A DNA stretch of 64,000 nt from Curtobacterium flaccumfaciens (GTDB lineage Bacteria; Actinomycetota; Actinomycetes; Actinomycetales; Microbacteriaceae), in assembly GCF_013359815.1 (NCBI RefSeq), contig NZ_JABMCF010000036.1, positions 62,001 to 126,000 on the forward strand, read 5' to 3'. The translations under genes and the position numbers were made by a program. The notes under the pieces are model-generated. The model worked only from the letters and a program-made list of their open reading frames with translations. It ran no database searches and was not told the DNA's origin. Positions 9,282 through 18,109 of this stretch are shown in pieces. Numbering within the stretch: position 1 is the first letter of the stretch; each line of letters starts with the position of its first letter.

Positions 9282-10133
9282 GTGACCAGGTACCTCATCA
9301 CCGGCGCCGCCGGCATGCTCGGCCAGGACCTCCAGGCCGCACTCGCCGGCCGCGACGTCACCGCGCTGTCGCGGGCGGACCTCGACATCACCGACCCGGC
9401 CGCGGTGGACGCCGCCGTCGCCGGGCACGACGTCGTGATCAACTCCGCCGCCTACACGAAGGTCGACGACGCGGAAGACCACGAGGACGACGCCCACGCG
9501 GTCAACGCGACGGGGCCGAAGCTCCTGGCCGAGGCCGCGGTCCGCCACGGCGCGAAGCTCGTCACCGTGTCGACCGACTACGTCTTCGACGGCAACGGCA
9601 CCGCGCCCTACGCCGAGGACGCCCCGACCGACCCGATCAACGCCTACGGCCGCACCAAGGCCGCCGGCGAAGCGTTCGTGCGCGCGATCGCCCCGGACAC
9701 CTCGTACGTCGTCCGCACCGCGTGGATCTACGGCGCGCACGGGCCGAACTTCGCCGCGACGATGCTCCGGCTCGCGGGATCGCACGACACCGTCAGCGTC
9801 GTCACCGACCAGGTCGGCCAGCCGACGTGGACGGGCGACCTCGCCGCGCGGATCGTCGAGCTCGTCGACGGGGACGCCCCCGCGGGCATCTACCACGGGA
9901 CGAACGCCGGCCAGGGTTCCTGGTTCGACTTCACGCAGGCCATCTACCGCGAACTCGGGCTCGACCCGGAGCGCGTGCTGCCCACCGACAGCGCCGCCTT
10001 CGTCCGGCCGGCGCCGCGCCCGGCGTACAGCGTGCTCGGCCACGACGGCTGGTCGCGTGCCGGACTCGCGCCGATGCGCGACTGGCGGGACGCGTTGCAC
10101 GCTGCGGTCGCGGCGGGTGCGCTGACCGCGTAG
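9282..10133 (+). CDS. rmlD: dTDP-4-dehydrorhamnose reductase (RmlD)
   Basis: Final step of dTDP-L-rhamnose synthesis, NAD(P)H-dependent reduction of the C4 ketone. 283 residues. Features: TRYLITGAAGMLGQDLQ at the N-terminus, NSAAYTKVDDAED, VTVSTDYVFDG, the active-site YGRTKAAGE, and VVRTAWIYGAHGPNF. It begins at GTG 9282, 11 nt after rmlB, with no strong ribosome site, so translation is probably coupled. A hairpin at 10150-10197 closes the operon. Confidence 0.96.
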   Translation: MTRYLITGAAGMLGQDLQAALAGRDVTALSRADLDITDPAAVDAAVAGHDVVINSAAYTKVDDAEDHEDDAHAVNATGPKLLAEAAVRHGAKLVTVSTDYVFDGNGTAPYAEDAPTDPINAYGRTKAAGEAFVRAIAPDTSYVVRTAWIYGAHGPNFAATMLRLAGSHDTVSVVTDQVGQPTWTGDLAARIVELVDGDAPAGIYHGTNAGQGSWFDFTQAIYRELGLDPERVLPTDSAAFVRPAPRPAYSVLGHDGWSRAGLAPMRDWRDALHAAVAAGALTA

Positions 10134-10149
10134 GCACGGCTCTCGACCG

Positions 10150-10197
10150 GGAGGCGCGGGTCGGGTTCCGCACACCGCGGACCCGACCCGCGCCTCC
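10150..10197. terminator. Hairpin after rmlD (GGAGGCGCG-type palindrome)
   Basis: Arms 10150-10166 and 10181-10197 are perfectly complementary over 17 bp around a 14-nt centre. The outer part GGAGGCGCGGG belongs to the recurrent GGGAGGCCCG palindrome family found at other gene ends here. Confidence 0.7.
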
Positions 10198-10242
10198 TGT
10201 CCGACCACCGACCGCGCCCAGGGGGCACCGGGACCACCCTGG

Positions 10243-10248
10243 TAGTGT
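10243..10248 (+). promoter_or_regulatory. -10 box TAGTGT upstream of GT4 gene
   Basis: Located after the rmlD hairpin and about 75 nt before the GT4 ATG, giving this gene its own leader with a GAGGAG ribosome site. Confidence 0.45.
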
Positions 10249-10323
10249 CGGGCAGCCGAGCGCGGGGCCGGCCCTCGGCCCCCTGACCACGGGTCCACGA
10301 ACCACGACGAGGAGCACAGCACC

Positions 10324-11466
10324 ATGACCACCCTCCACGTCATCGTCGACCAGATCGTCGCGCCCGTGCCGGGCGGCATCGGGCGCTACGCCGAGGAGCT
10401 CGCGCGACACCTCGTCGAGCACGCGCCGAGCGGCTGCGAGGTCGCGGGTGTGGTCTCCGCCGTCGGGTCCGACGAGATGGCGCACCTGCGCACGCTCCTG
10501 CCCGGACTGTCCGACCTGCAGCGACTGCCGCTGCCACGTCGTGAGCTGTCGCTCGCCTGGCAGGGCGGGTTCGTGGGCGGCATCGCGAAGGGCATGGTGC
10601 ACGCGCCGAGCGTGCTCGCACCACTGGTCAAGCACGACCGTTTCCAGGACCCGGGCCGGCAGACCGTGGTGACCGTGCACGACGTGGTGCCGTGGACCAA
10701 CCCCGAGACCCTCACGCCGCGCGGCGTCCACTTCCACAAGGCGATGGTGAAGCGGGCGTGGAAGCACGCCGACGCCGTCGTGGTGCCGACCCACGCCGTG
10801 GCGGGCGCGCTGAACGAGATCCACCGGTTCGACGACCGGCTCCGCGTGATCGGCGGCGCCCCGAGCGGACGCCTCCGCCTGCCCGTCGACGCCGACCTGC
10901 GCGCCGAGCGCCTCGGCCTGCCGGACCGCTACGTGCTCGCGGTCGGCACGCTCGAGCCGCGCAAGGCCCTCGCGTCCCTGATCGAGGCGATGGCCCACCC
11001 GGACGCCCCCAGCGACGTGCCCCTCGTCATCTCCGGTCCGGACGGCTGGGGCGACGTCGACGTGTACGGCACCGCGGAGCGCGCGGGACTGTCGCGCGAC
11101 CGGGTGAAGGTCCTCGGCCGCATCGACGACGCGGACCTCGCGGTGGTCTACGACCGTGCGACGGTGTTCGTGTTCCCCAGCCTCGCCGAGGGCTTCGGCC
11201 TGCCCGTGATCGAAGCGATGAGCTTCGGCACCCCGGTGATCCACTCCGACGACCCCGCCGTGGCGGAGGTCGCGTCGGACGCCGGCGTCACCGTCGCCCG
11301 GTCACCGCGGGAGTCCTACCCCGCACGGCTCGCACAGGCCGTCTACCAGGTCGTGAACGACCCGCAGCTGTCCAGCCGGCTGGCCGTGGCGGGGCCGGAC
11401 CGCGCACGCATGTACGACTGGTCCGACTCCGCCGCGGAGACCTGGCAGCTGCACGCCGACCTCTGA
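10324..11466 (+). CDS. GT4-family glycosyltransferase
   Basis: 380 residues, ATG at 10324 with a GAGGAG ribosome site. GT-B fold signs: N-terminal acceptor motif PGGIGRYAEELARHL, central VVTVHDVVPW and VVPTHAVAGAL, then the donor-binding half with VLAVGTLEPRKALASLIEA, VKVLGRIDDADLAVVY and the E-x7-E segment EGFGLPVIEAMSFGTPVI. The family uses retaining transfer from a nucleotide-sugar, commonly mannose or rhamnose in surface glycans. It stands alone between the rmlD hairpin and the convergent GH16 gene, whose stop is only 13 nt away. Confidence 0.9.
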   Translation: MTTLHVIVDQIVAPVPGGIGRYAEELARHLVEHAPSGCEVAGVVSAVGSDEMAHLRTLLPGLSDLQRLPLPRRELSLAWQGGFVGGIAKGMVHAPSVLAPLVKHDRFQDPGRQTVVTVHDVVPWTNPETLTPRGVHFHKAMVKRAWKHADAVVVPTHAVAGALNEIHRFDDRLRVIGGAPSGRLRLPVDADLRAERLGLPDRYVLAVGTLEPRKALASLIEAMAHPDAPSDVPLVISGPDGWGDVDVYGTAERAGLSRDRVKVLGRIDDADLAVVYDRATVFVFPSLAEGFGLPVIEAMSFGTPVIHSDDPAVAEVASDAGVTVARSPRESYPARLAQAVYQVVNDPQLSSRLAVAGPDRARMYDWSDSAAETWQLHADL

Positions 11467-11479
11467 CGGTCGGAGCGCG

Positions 11480-12235
11480 TCAGCCCTTGTACGTGTAGGT
11501 GCTGACCCAGTCGATGTACAGGTGCCCCGCGTCGCCCCAGTCGCCCACCTGGAACATGTAGCGGTGCGCGGTCTTCGGCACGTCGTAGGTGATCGTCTTG
11601 ATCACCTTGCCGTCGAGGCGGTAGCGCACGGACTTCCCGGGGATCCACTCGATCGAGTACGTGTGCCACGAGCGCCACGAGACGCCGGTGCTCAGGCTCG
11701 TCGCGTTGGCCTCCTGGCCCGCGATCATCGAGTGGTGGTGCAGCATCGGCTGCTGGTCGAAGTTGGCCTCGGGGTAGTCGATCTCCCCGTCGGCCCAGCG
11801 GTCGGACGACGGCCAGAGCATGAAGGCCGCGCCGTTGCCGGCACCGCCCGTGGCCTTGGCGCGGACGATGAACTTGCCGCCCTTGTGGCCCCAGGCTCCC
11901 GTCGGCGTGCCGAAGGTGCCGGCGGCGCCGTGCTTGCCGTCGAGCTTGACGTCCATGTACCCGTTGTGCGAGCTGATCTGCGAACCCGAGTAGTACATGC
12001 CGCCGGTCCCGTCCGGGTACGGCTGCCACGAGTTGGCGTACTTCTTGGCGAAGGCGCCCTTCGCACTGGCCGCGGTGCTGAACTGCTCGCGGAAGGTCTG
12101 CTTGAAGTTCCCGACGTCGCCGAGCGGTGCCGAGCTGGCGGTCGCTGCGGTCCCCTGACCGAGCGGTCCGGCGACGAGTGCTGCTCCGAGGAGCACGACG
12201 GCGAGTGCGGCCCTCCTGGTGGTGCGCTTCTGCAT
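11480..12235 (-). CDS. Secreted GH16 family glycoside hydrolase
   Basis: 251 residues. ATG at 12235 starts a typical Sec signal (KRTTRR, then LAVVLLGAALVAG, cleavage near residues 30-34) and has an AGGGAG ribosome site; a longer upstream frame lacks this. The GH16 catalytic core E-I-D-x-x-E is present as GEIDYPE (E151, D153, E156), with E151 as nucleophile and E156 as acid/base, and Trp-rich sugar-binding strands around it. GH16 enzymes cleave beta-1,3 or beta-1,4 glucans and galactans in retaining fashion. Substrate is undecided: plant or fungal wall glucan, or trimming of the cell's own exopolysaccharide, since it ends 13 nt from the GT4 gene of the polysaccharide locus. Confidence 0.92.
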   Translation of the reverse strand: MQKRTTRRAALAVVLLGAALVAGPLGQGTAATASSAPLGDVGNFKQTFREQFSTAASAKGAFAKKYANSWQPYPDGTGGMYYSGSQISSHNGYMDVKLDGKHGAAGTFGTPTGAWGHKGGKFIVRAKATGGAGNGAAFMLWPSSDRWADGEIDYPEANFDQQPMLHHHSMIAGQEANATSLSTGVSWRSWHTYSIEWIPGKSVRYRLDGKVIKTITYDVPKTAHRYMFQVGDWGDAGHLYIDWVSTYTYKG

Positions 12236-12484
12236 GAGGTCGGTCACTCCCTGACGTGACTGTTCGCACCCGTTCCCGTGGGTGCCGGGCCATCGGATCT
12301 CGACTGCCCGGCGTTCACGGTAGTTGCTGTCCACAATCTGCGCCTGGGGGTTGACACTTCAGCGCACCCCCAGTACACGGGGCTTGCGCGAGGATCAGCC
12401 GTCGGGCAAGAAGTCCTGGTCAGTGCGCGTGGCGTGGCGTCGGCATCGGTCGGATCAGCTGCGCGCCGACGTCGGGTGGTGGGG

Positions 12485-12757
12485 TCAGGGCCGTGCGCGA
12501 CGGCGTCGAGCGACGACGGCGACCACGACGGCGGCCACCACGGCGAGGACGGCGACGACCGCTGCGGCCTCGGCGACGTGGAGCGCCGCGAACCACGCAT
12601 CGAACTGCGACTTCGTCGCCACGACGTCCGGGCCCGCGCCGCGGAACCACCCCGCCACGGGGTTCACCGGACCGGCCGCGCCCGCAGCGACCACGCAGAC
12701 CACCGCGGCGACCACGGCGACCGCGGAGAGGACGAGGACGAGGACGGCATGGCGCAT
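12485..12757 (-). CDS. Small two-helix membrane protein, unknown function
   Basis: 90 residues: an N-terminal helix (AVLVLVLSAVAVVAAVVCVVAA), a roughly 35-residue extracytoplasmic loop with GWFRGAG and FDAWFAALHVAEA, then a second Ala/Val helix and an Arg-rich cytoplasmic end. No recognised family. ATG at 12757 is supported by a TACGGT -10 box six bases upstream. The 249 bases between it and the GH16 start hold a TTGACA-like hexamer at 12352 but no gene. Confidence 0.7.
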   Translation of the reverse strand: MRHAVLVLVLSAVAVVAAVVCVVAAGAAGPVNPVAGWFRGAGPDVVATKSQFDAWFAALHVAEAAAVVAVLAVVAAVVVAVVARRRRARP

Positions 12758-12763
12758 CCCGCT

Positions 12764-12769
12764 ACCGTA
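12764..12769 (-). promoter_or_regulatory. -10 box TACGGT, small membrane protein (leaderless)
   Basis: TACGGT on the minus strand, 6 nt before the ATG at 12757. Confidence 0.5.
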
Positions 12770-12797
12770 GCGCGGCTCGGACCCCGCAGCGGCGGCC

Positions 12798-13310
12798 TCA
12801 GAGCGAGTCGCGGAGGCGCGCCGCCTTCTCCTCGACCAGGCGCTCGAGCCCGTCGGCGTACTCGGTCAGGCGAGCGGCGACGGCCGGCTCCGAGGAACCG
12901 ATGATGCGCGCGGCCAGCAGACCGGCGTTGGCAGCACCGTTGATCGCCATCGTCGCGACCGGGATCCCCGCCGGCATCTGCACGATCGAGAGCAGCGAGT
13001 CGAGGCCGTCGAGACGCGCGAGCTGCACCGGGACACCGATCACCGGGAGCGTCGTCATCGAGGCCACCATGCCCGGCAGGTGTGCCGCTCCGCCGGCCCC
13101 GGCGATGACGACCCGGATGCCACGAGCTGCGGCGCCGCGGGCGAAACGGGTCATCTTGTCCGGCGTGCGGTGCGCCGACACGACGTCCGCCTCGAACGGG
13201 ATGCCGAGTTCGGTGAGGATGTCCGCCGCGGCCCGCATGGTCGGCCAGTCGGAGTCCGACCCCATGATGATCGAGACGAGCGGCTGTGCGGGTGCGGCGG
13301 TGTCGGTCAC
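12798..13310 (-). CDS. purE: N5-carboxyaminoimidazole ribonucleotide mutase (PurE)
   Basis: Purine synthesis: converts N5-CAIR, the product of PurK, to CAIR. 170 residues, normal for class I PurE. The N-terminal [13 protein letters not shown] and [12 protein letters not shown] motifs and the [24 protein letters not shown] loop are complete. GTG at 13310 is set by a TAGGCT -10 box six bases upstream, which overlaps the stop codon of the preceding glycosyltransferase. purK lies 3 kb away, separated by two carbohydrate genes. Confidence 0.97.
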   Translation of the reverse strand: MTDTAAPAQPLVSIIMGSDSDWPTMRAAADILTELGIPFEADVVSAHRTPDKMTRFARGAAARGIRVVIAGAGGAAHLPGMVASMTTLPVIGVPVQLARLDGLDSLLSIVQMPAGIPVATMAINGAANAGLLAARIIGSSEPAVAARLTEYADGLERLVEEKAARLRDSL

Positions 13311-13316
13311 GCGACG

Positions 13317-13322
13317 AGCCTA
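13317..13322 (-). promoter_or_regulatory. -10 box TAGGCT of purE, containing the upstream gene's stop codon
   Basis: The TAG stop of the upstream glycosyltransferase (13320-13322) forms the first three bases of TAGGCT; the purE GTG follows 6 nt later. purE can thus be transcribed independently as a leaderless mRNA. Confidence 0.6.
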
Positions 13323-14417
13323 GCCGAGCAGCACGCGTCGCCAGGTGTCGCCGTCTCGGCCGATCGTGCGGTCCTCGGCGACCCAGCGGGCCGCCCCCTC
13401 GTCCGCCCGGCCACGGTCGACGGCGGTCCGGACGGCGTCCCGCCACGCATGGACGTCGTCCGGCACGGCCACGGCCCCGTGGGCCCGTGCGACGGCGTAG
13501 GAGGGACGGTCGGACACCACGGCGGGCAGCCCGAGCGCGGTGTACTCGAGGAACTTCAGGTCGCTCTTCGCGCGGTTGAACTCCTCGTCACGGAGCGGTG
13601 CGACGCCCGCCCGCCAGCGCTCCCGGTGCGCCACGAGCCATCGGGAGAACGCCGGATAGTGCCCGTCAGGGACCTCGACCCGGCGGAACCAGTCGGCACC
13701 GCCCTCGTCGGTCACCCCGATGACCTCGAGCCGGATCGGGGTGCCGTCGGCGGTGGTGAGGTCGGCGAAGACGTCACGCAGGAGCTCGAGGTCCGCGGCG
13801 TGGGTGAGCGTGCCCATGTACAGCACGCGGTGCTCCCCCGCGGGCCGTTCGTCGTCGTCCGCGGTGGGGCCGGCAGTCCAGATCGTCGGGTCGAGGGCGT
13901 TCGGCACGACGACGACGTCCCGCGCCACCGGACGGACCACGTCGGCGAGTTCGGGCGTGCTCACGACGACGGTGTCGGCACCGCGCACCAGGGCGTCGAT
14001 CGAGGCGAGCCGGTCGGGGTCGTACTCGGCGCGGGCCAAGCGGGCGCGTCCGGACTCGGTGAAGAAGTCGTCGTCGACCTCGGCCACGACGCGGATGCCC
14101 CGGGAGGCGGCTGCTGCCAGGAAGGGCTGCACGTCGGCACGGGGAAGGATGTCCCGCTGCACCAGGAGTGCGGCGTAGGGCGCCTGGTCGGAGCCGTCGA
14201 CGAACGCCGCCGGATCCACCTGGCGTACCTCGGCGGTGCCGCTCGCAGCCAGGTGCTCGGTGCGGCGGACGACACGGACGTGTGCCGAGGCCGGGTGGGC
14301 GCCGCCACCGCCCGCGACGACGTACCCGAGGACGGGCAGGGGCGCCGGCTGTGGCGGGGCACCCGCGACGGCGCGGCGCAGGCGTCCGGCGGCCCGGCGG
14401 ACGAGATCACGCTGCAT
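13320..14417 (-). CDS. Glycosyltransferase, GT1/GT4-like
   Basis: 365 residues from the ATG at 14417 (MQRDLVRRAAGRLRR). Signs of a GT-B enzyme: LGYVVAGGGGAHPASAHVRV at the N-terminus, VVAEVDDDFFTESG, VVVSTPELADVV, VVVPNALDP, then HRVLYMGTLTHAADLELL and FNRAKSDLKFLEYTALGLPAVVSD, a donor-site helix. Acceptor and donor are unknown. A GAGGAT hexamer lies six bases before the ATG. The stop is nine bases before the purE start. Confidence 0.82.
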   Translation of the reverse strand: MQRDLVRRAAGRLRRAVAGAPPQPAPLPVLGYVVAGGGGAHPASAHVRVVRRTEHLAASGTAEVRQVDPAAFVDGSDQAPYAALLVQRDILPRADVQPFLAAAASRGIRVVAEVDDDFFTESGRARLARAEYDPDRLASIDALVRGADTVVVSTPELADVVRPVARDVVVVPNALDPTIWTAGPTADDDERPAGEHRVLYMGTLTHAADLELLRDVFADLTTADGTPIRLEVIGVTDEGGADWFRRVEVPDGHYPAFSRWLVAHRERWRAGVAPLRDEEFNRAKSDLKFLEYTALGLPAVVSDRPSYAVARAHGAVAVPDDVHAWRDAVRTAVDRGRADEGAARWVAEDRTIGRDGDTWRRVLLG

Positions 14418-14490
14418 GCGCCCATCCTCTCGCACGCCGCGCACCGTGCGACGGACGCCGCACGGAGAACGCCGCGCGGCGGACGCCCCC

Positions 14491-16146
14491 TCAGCGCACG
14501 GTCACCGTCCGGCACGGCGACGCCCTGCGGTCCGCTCCGCTCCCGGTGTTGTGGACGATCGCGCAGACGGTGTGCTTGCCGGCCGCAGCCCGGACGGTGC
14601 CCGCGAAGCCGTGCGAGCCACCGGAGCCCCAGGTCGCGTCCACGTCGGCGCGCTTCCGACCGGCGTCCAGCGACGTCACCCGCTTGCCGTCGACGGTGAT
14701 CGCCACCCGGCTCACCGAGGCCACCGCGTCGCCGTCGAACGCCCAGCCACGCACCGCGATGCCCCGGGTCGCGGCCTTGGCGGACTCCAGTTCGGCGTAC
14801 GGGTCGTGCCGGTAGGCGCGGACGGTCGAGCAGCCGAGCGGGGTGTCCGACCCCGCGCCGATGTTCACCGCGGTGACGCAGACGCGGCGAGCGCCGGCCG
14901 CGGTGGGCACCACGACGTCGAAGCCGTGGGTCGCGCCGACCCCGAAGCGCGCGTCGACGTCCGGCCGGTCGAGCCCGGCGGTGGTGACGCCGGCCGAGAC
15001 GCCGTCGACGGTGGCACGGACCCGCACGGGCTGCGTGGGGTCGTCCTCGTCGTAGGCCCACCCGGACACGCGGACGCCGCCGCCGGCTCCGGCGACGGCC
15101 TCGAGCGTGCCACGGGGGGTCAGGTCGGCGGCGGGCACACCCAGGCGAGCGTTCGCGACGAGGGCCTGCGCGTACGTCGAGAACCACTTGCCGGCGGCCG
15201 GGGCCCCGTTGCAGGTGCCGTCGCTCGCGCCGGGGGTCTTGACCCACAGCAGGGCGTCGAGCGCCGTGCCGTCGGAGACCACCCGGGGCGAGGTGCCGAG
15301 CCCGGCCCCCGGCCCGTTGCACCAGGTGCCACGCCAGCCCTGCCCGTTGCGCGAGGTGTCGATGACGTAGTGCGAGCCCCCGGTGGCGGCGGACACCTTC
15401 TGCGCGTACGCCTGCTCCTGGGCGGTCGGGTAGTAGTTCGCGACGTTCGTGAAGAACCCGCGGGCCTGCTGCACGCCCGCGCTGTTCAGCCGCGACGCCA
15501 TCAGCGCGGGCTGCACCCAGTTCGAGTTGCCGGCGTCCAGGTAGGCGGGGACCCCGGCGGCGGTCAGCCCGGCGACGGTGCGGGACAGGATCCGGTAGCG
15601 CTGCTCGTCGAGCGCGGTGCTGCACTTGGCGTTGCTGAGCATCGCGAGCGAGTCCGGTTCGACGATGACGGCTGCACGGTGCCCGGCGAGCGCCGCGGTG
15701 ACCTGGTCGACCCAGGCGTCGTAGGACCCCTCGTCGAAGCCGCCGGCGGAGTACCCGCCGCAGTCACGGTCGGGGATCGCGTAGAGCACGAACACGGGGG
15801 TGGTGCCGGACTGTTCGGCACGGGTGAGGGCGGTGCTGATGGTCTTGGTCAGCTGCGTCCCCTGGCTCCAGTCGCCGAGCCAGGTCGCGACGGGGTACCC
15901 GGCGATCTTCGCCGCCGCAGCGGCCCCGGCCGGGTCGGTGGCGGCCAGGGCGGCCTGCGCCTTCGCGGCCTCGCTCGTCGGCGACCGGTACGGCCCGGCG
16001 CCGTAGAGCGACGCGGACGTGGCCGAGCGGATGGTCGAGGCCGAGGTCGCTGCGGACGCGGTCGCGGTCGGCAGCAGGCCGGCGACGGCTGCGACGAGGG
16101 CGATGGCTGCGCCGCAGACGGCGGCACGACGCGGACGGCGGCGCAT
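14491..16146 (-). CDS. Secreted GH6 cellulase with C-terminal repeat domain
   Basis: 551 residues. ATG at 16146 begins a signal peptide (RRRPRRAAV then AAIALVAAVAGLLPTATASA) and has AGGGAG six bases upstream. Both GH6 signatures are present: LYAIPDRDCGGYSAGGF (D128 in RDC) and VIVEPDSLAML (D165, the proton-donor position), so it should hydrolyse beta-1,4-glucan with inversion. After about residue 345 come two related segments of roughly 90 residues, each starting with a GGVRVSGWAYDEDD or GIAVRGWAFDGDA motif and holding ATxGxxHGF and a Cys pair; these look like secreted beta-sandwich modules, not a standard CBM. A leftward hairpin lies upstream at 16276. Points to plant-cell-wall use. Confidence 0.93.
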   Translation of the reverse strand: MRRRPRRAAVCGAAIALVAAVAGLLPTATASAATSASTIRSATSASLYGAGPYRSPTSEAAKAQAALAATDPAGAAAAAKIAGYPVATWLGDWSQGTQLTKTISTALTRAEQSGTTPVFVLYAIPDRDCGGYSAGGFDEGSYDAWVDQVTAALAGHRAAVIVEPDSLAMLSNAKCSTALDEQRYRILSRTVAGLTAAGVPAYLDAGNSNWVQPALMASRLNSAGVQQARGFFTNVANYYPTAQEQAYAQKVSAATGGSHYVIDTSRNGQGWRGTWCNGPGAGLGTSPRVVSDGTALDALLWVKTPGASDGTCNGAPAAGKWFSTYAQALVANARLGVPAADLTPRGTLEAVAGAGGGVRVSGWAYDEDDPTQPVRVRATVDGVSAGVTTAGLDRPDVDARFGVGATHGFDVVVPTAAGARRVCVTAVNIGAGSDTPLGCSTVRAYRHDPYAELESAKAATRGIAVRGWAFDGDAVASVSRVAITVDGKRVTSLDAGRKRADVDATWGSGGSHGFAGTVRAAAGKHTVCAIVHNTGSGADRRASPCRTVTVR

Positions 16147-16275
16147 GGGGACTCCCTGGACGGTGGGCACGGACTGTACCAGGGGAACATGCGCTCCCGG
16201 CCCCCGCCAGCCTCCCGAGCGGGTGCCACCCGAGGGGGTGTCCGCAGAGCGACCGACAAGTGTGTCCCGCACCCG

Positions 16276-16325
16276 TGACGGACGGGAGGCCCGTGGCGGC
16301 GTCGCCACGGGCCTCCCGTCCGTCA
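16276..16325. terminator. Perfect 23-bp hairpin (type member of GGGAGGCCCG family), end of purK
   Basis: Arms 16276-16298 and 16303-16325 pair without mismatch around a GCGT loop. It lies between the purK stop and the GH6 start. The core ACGGGAGGCCCGTGGCG recurs at 25747 and, modified, at several other gene ends. Confidence 0.75.
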
Positions 16326-16368
16326 GCCGGTCACGTCGAGGACGCGACCCGGTGTCGCGGACACCGTC

Positions 16369-17505
16369 TCAGTCGTCGAAGTGCGCCGCGGCCGCGCGGG
16401 CACGGTAGACGACGTCGTCGACGTCGTCGCCGAGCACCGTGACGTGCCCGATCTTCCGGCCGGGCCGGGGCGCCTTGCCGTAGAAGTGGTACTTCGCCTC
16501 GGGGAAGGCCTCGAGCGCTGCGGGGTACCGGGCGGCGAGGTCGCCGTCCGCGGGTCCGCCGAGCACGTTGACCATGACGGACGCGGGGGCGAACGAGCCG
16601 GTGGCCCCGAGCGGCAGGTCGAGGACGGCGCGCAGGTGCTGTTCGAACTGGCTCGTGGTGGCGCCGTCGATGGTCCAGTGCCCGGTGTTGTGCGGACGCA
16701 TCGCGAGCTCGTTGATGAGGATGCGCTCGTCGTCGGTCTGGAACAGCTCGACCGCCAGCACACCGGTCACACCGAGTTCCTCCGCGATGCGGACGGCGAT
16801 CGACTCGGTCAGGTCGGCGATCCGGCCGGCGCTGTCCGGGGCCGGTGCGATGACCTCGGCGCAGACCCCGTCGCGCTGCACGGTCTCGACGAGCGGCCAG
16901 GCGACGACCTGCCCGGAGGGACGGCGTGCCACGGACTGCGCGAGCTCGCGGGTGAAGGGGACGAGCTCCTCGACCAGGAGCGCCTGGTCGCCGCCGGCCT
17001 CGGCCACGGCGATGAACCAGTCGTCGACGTCGGACGCGTCGGAGACGACCCGGACGCCCTTGCCGTCGTACCCGCCCCGCGGCGTCTTGACGACGGCACG
17101 GCCACCGTGGTCCGCCAGGAACGCTCGGAGGTCGTCGTGCCCCTGCACGGCCGCCCAGTCGGGCACCGGCAGCCCGAGTTCGCTCAGCCGGCGACGCATG
17201 GTGATCTTGTCCTGGGCGACGGCCAGCGCGTCCGGTCCGGGGTGGACCGACACGCCCGCGTCGACCAGGCTGCGCAGGACGTCCTGCGGCACGTGCTCGT
17301 GGTCGAAGGTCACGACGTCGACCTGTCGGGCGAACTCGAGCACCGTGGCGGCGTCGTGGTAGTCGCCCTCGGCGGTGGCGGCGATCGCGGCGGACATGCC
17401 CGGCCCCTCGGCGAGCACCCGGATGTCGATCCCCAGTTCGACCGCGGCCGGCACCATCATCCGTGCCAGCTGTCCCCCACCGATGACCCCGACGCGCAAC
17501 GCCAT
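16369..17505 (-). CDS. purK: N5-carboxyaminoimidazole ribonucleotide synthase (PurK)
   Basis: ATP- and bicarbonate-dependent carboxylation of AIR, feeding PurE. 378 residues, ATP-grasp. N-terminal RVGVIGGGQLARMM, then GRAVVKTPRGGYDGKGV (ATP binding), VEELVPFTRELAQSVAR and LINELAMRPHNTGHWTIDGATTSQFEQH, all typical. ATG at 17505 has a GGAAGGA ribosome site; a nine-residue upstream extension is rejected. Divergent from gtrA. The C-terminus carries HFDD after YRARAAAA, normal for the family. Confidence 0.96.
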   Translation of the reverse strand: MALRVGVIGGGQLARMMVPAAVELGIDIRVLAEGPGMSAAIAATAEGDYHDAATVLEFARQVDVVTFDHEHVPQDVLRSLVDAGVSVHPGPDALAVAQDKITMRRRLSELGLPVPDWAAVQGHDDLRAFLADHGGRAVVKTPRGGYDGKGVRVVSDASDVDDWFIAVAEAGGDQALLVEELVPFTRELAQSVARRPSGQVVAWPLVETVQRDGVCAEVIAPAPDSAGRIADLTESIAVRIAEELGVTGVLAVELFQTDDERILINELAMRPHNTGHWTIDGATTSQFEQHLRAVLDLPLGATGSFAPASVMVNVLGGPADGDLAARYPAALEAFPEAKYHFYGKAPRPGRKIGHVTVLGDDVDDVVYRARAAAAHFDD

Positions 17506-17554
17506 GCTGTGTGATCCTTCCGGCGCTCCCACCGTGCGGTGGGAACGCGTTGTC

Positions 17555-17560
17555 TACAAT
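17555..17560 (+). promoter_or_regulatory. -10 box TACAAT for GtrA gene
   Basis: TACAAT, about 58 nt before the GTG at 17619, in the divergent gap to purK. Confidence 0.5.
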
Positions 17561-17618
17561 CGCTGTTCGGGTCGCGCTCTGCACGACCGGTCACAACTCT
17601 ACGGATCCTGGAGGGCTC

Positions 17619-18107
17619 GTGCGGCGCCTCATCGCCCAGCTGGCACGCTTCGGCGTCGTCGGTGCCGTCGGCTTCGTCGTGGACACCACGGTGTTCAACG
17701 TGCTGCGCATCACCGTCCTGAACCCCGAGGACGTCCACTCGGGGCCGTTCTGGGCGAAGGTCATCTCCACCGTCGTGGCGATCTTCGTGAACTGGATGGG
17801 CAACCGGTACTGGACGTTCCGCGAGCAGCGTCGCGCCGTGGCCACCCGCGAGGGCATCGAGTTCGTCGTCGTGTCGCTCGGCGGCATGGTCATCGCACTC
17901 GCCTGCCTCGGGGTGTCCCACTACGCGATGGGGCTCACCTCGGTGCTCGCCGACAACGTCGCGAACATCATCGGGCTCGTGCTCGGCACGGTCTTCCGGT
18001 TCTGGCTCTACAAGGTCTGGGTCTACCACCCCGAGCGCACGGCCACGCAGCCGGCCGCCGCGGACGAGTCGGTGTCCGACGGCCCGCGGGTCCCCCACGA
18101 CGTCTGA
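17619..18107 (+). CDS. GtrA-family membrane protein
   Basis: 162 residues, GTG at 17619 with GGAGG five bases upstream. Four predicted helices; family motifs LARFGVVGAVGFVVDTTVFNVL at the N-terminus and NWMGNRYWTFRE in the middle, RFWLYKVWVY near the end. GtrA proteins are thought to flip polyprenyl-phosphate-linked sugars across the membrane for later GT-C transfer. The next gene, a DUF2142 protein 15 nt downstream, fits as such a GT-C-like partner, although that gene also has its own leaderless promoter. Confidence 0.92.
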   Translation: MRRLIAQLARFGVVGAVGFVVDTTVFNVLRITVLNPEDVHSGPFWAKVISTVVAIFVNWMGNRYWTFREQRRAVATREGIEFVVVSLGGMVIALACLGVSHYAMGLTSVLADNVANIIGLVLGTVFRFWLYKVWVYHPERTATQPAAADESVSDGPRVPHDV

Positions 18108-18109
18108 CC

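Noticed and set aside
12352..12380. TTGACA-type promoter on the plus strand after GH16
   Set aside because: The -10 partner TACACG is poor and no plus-strand gene follows within 1.5 kb.
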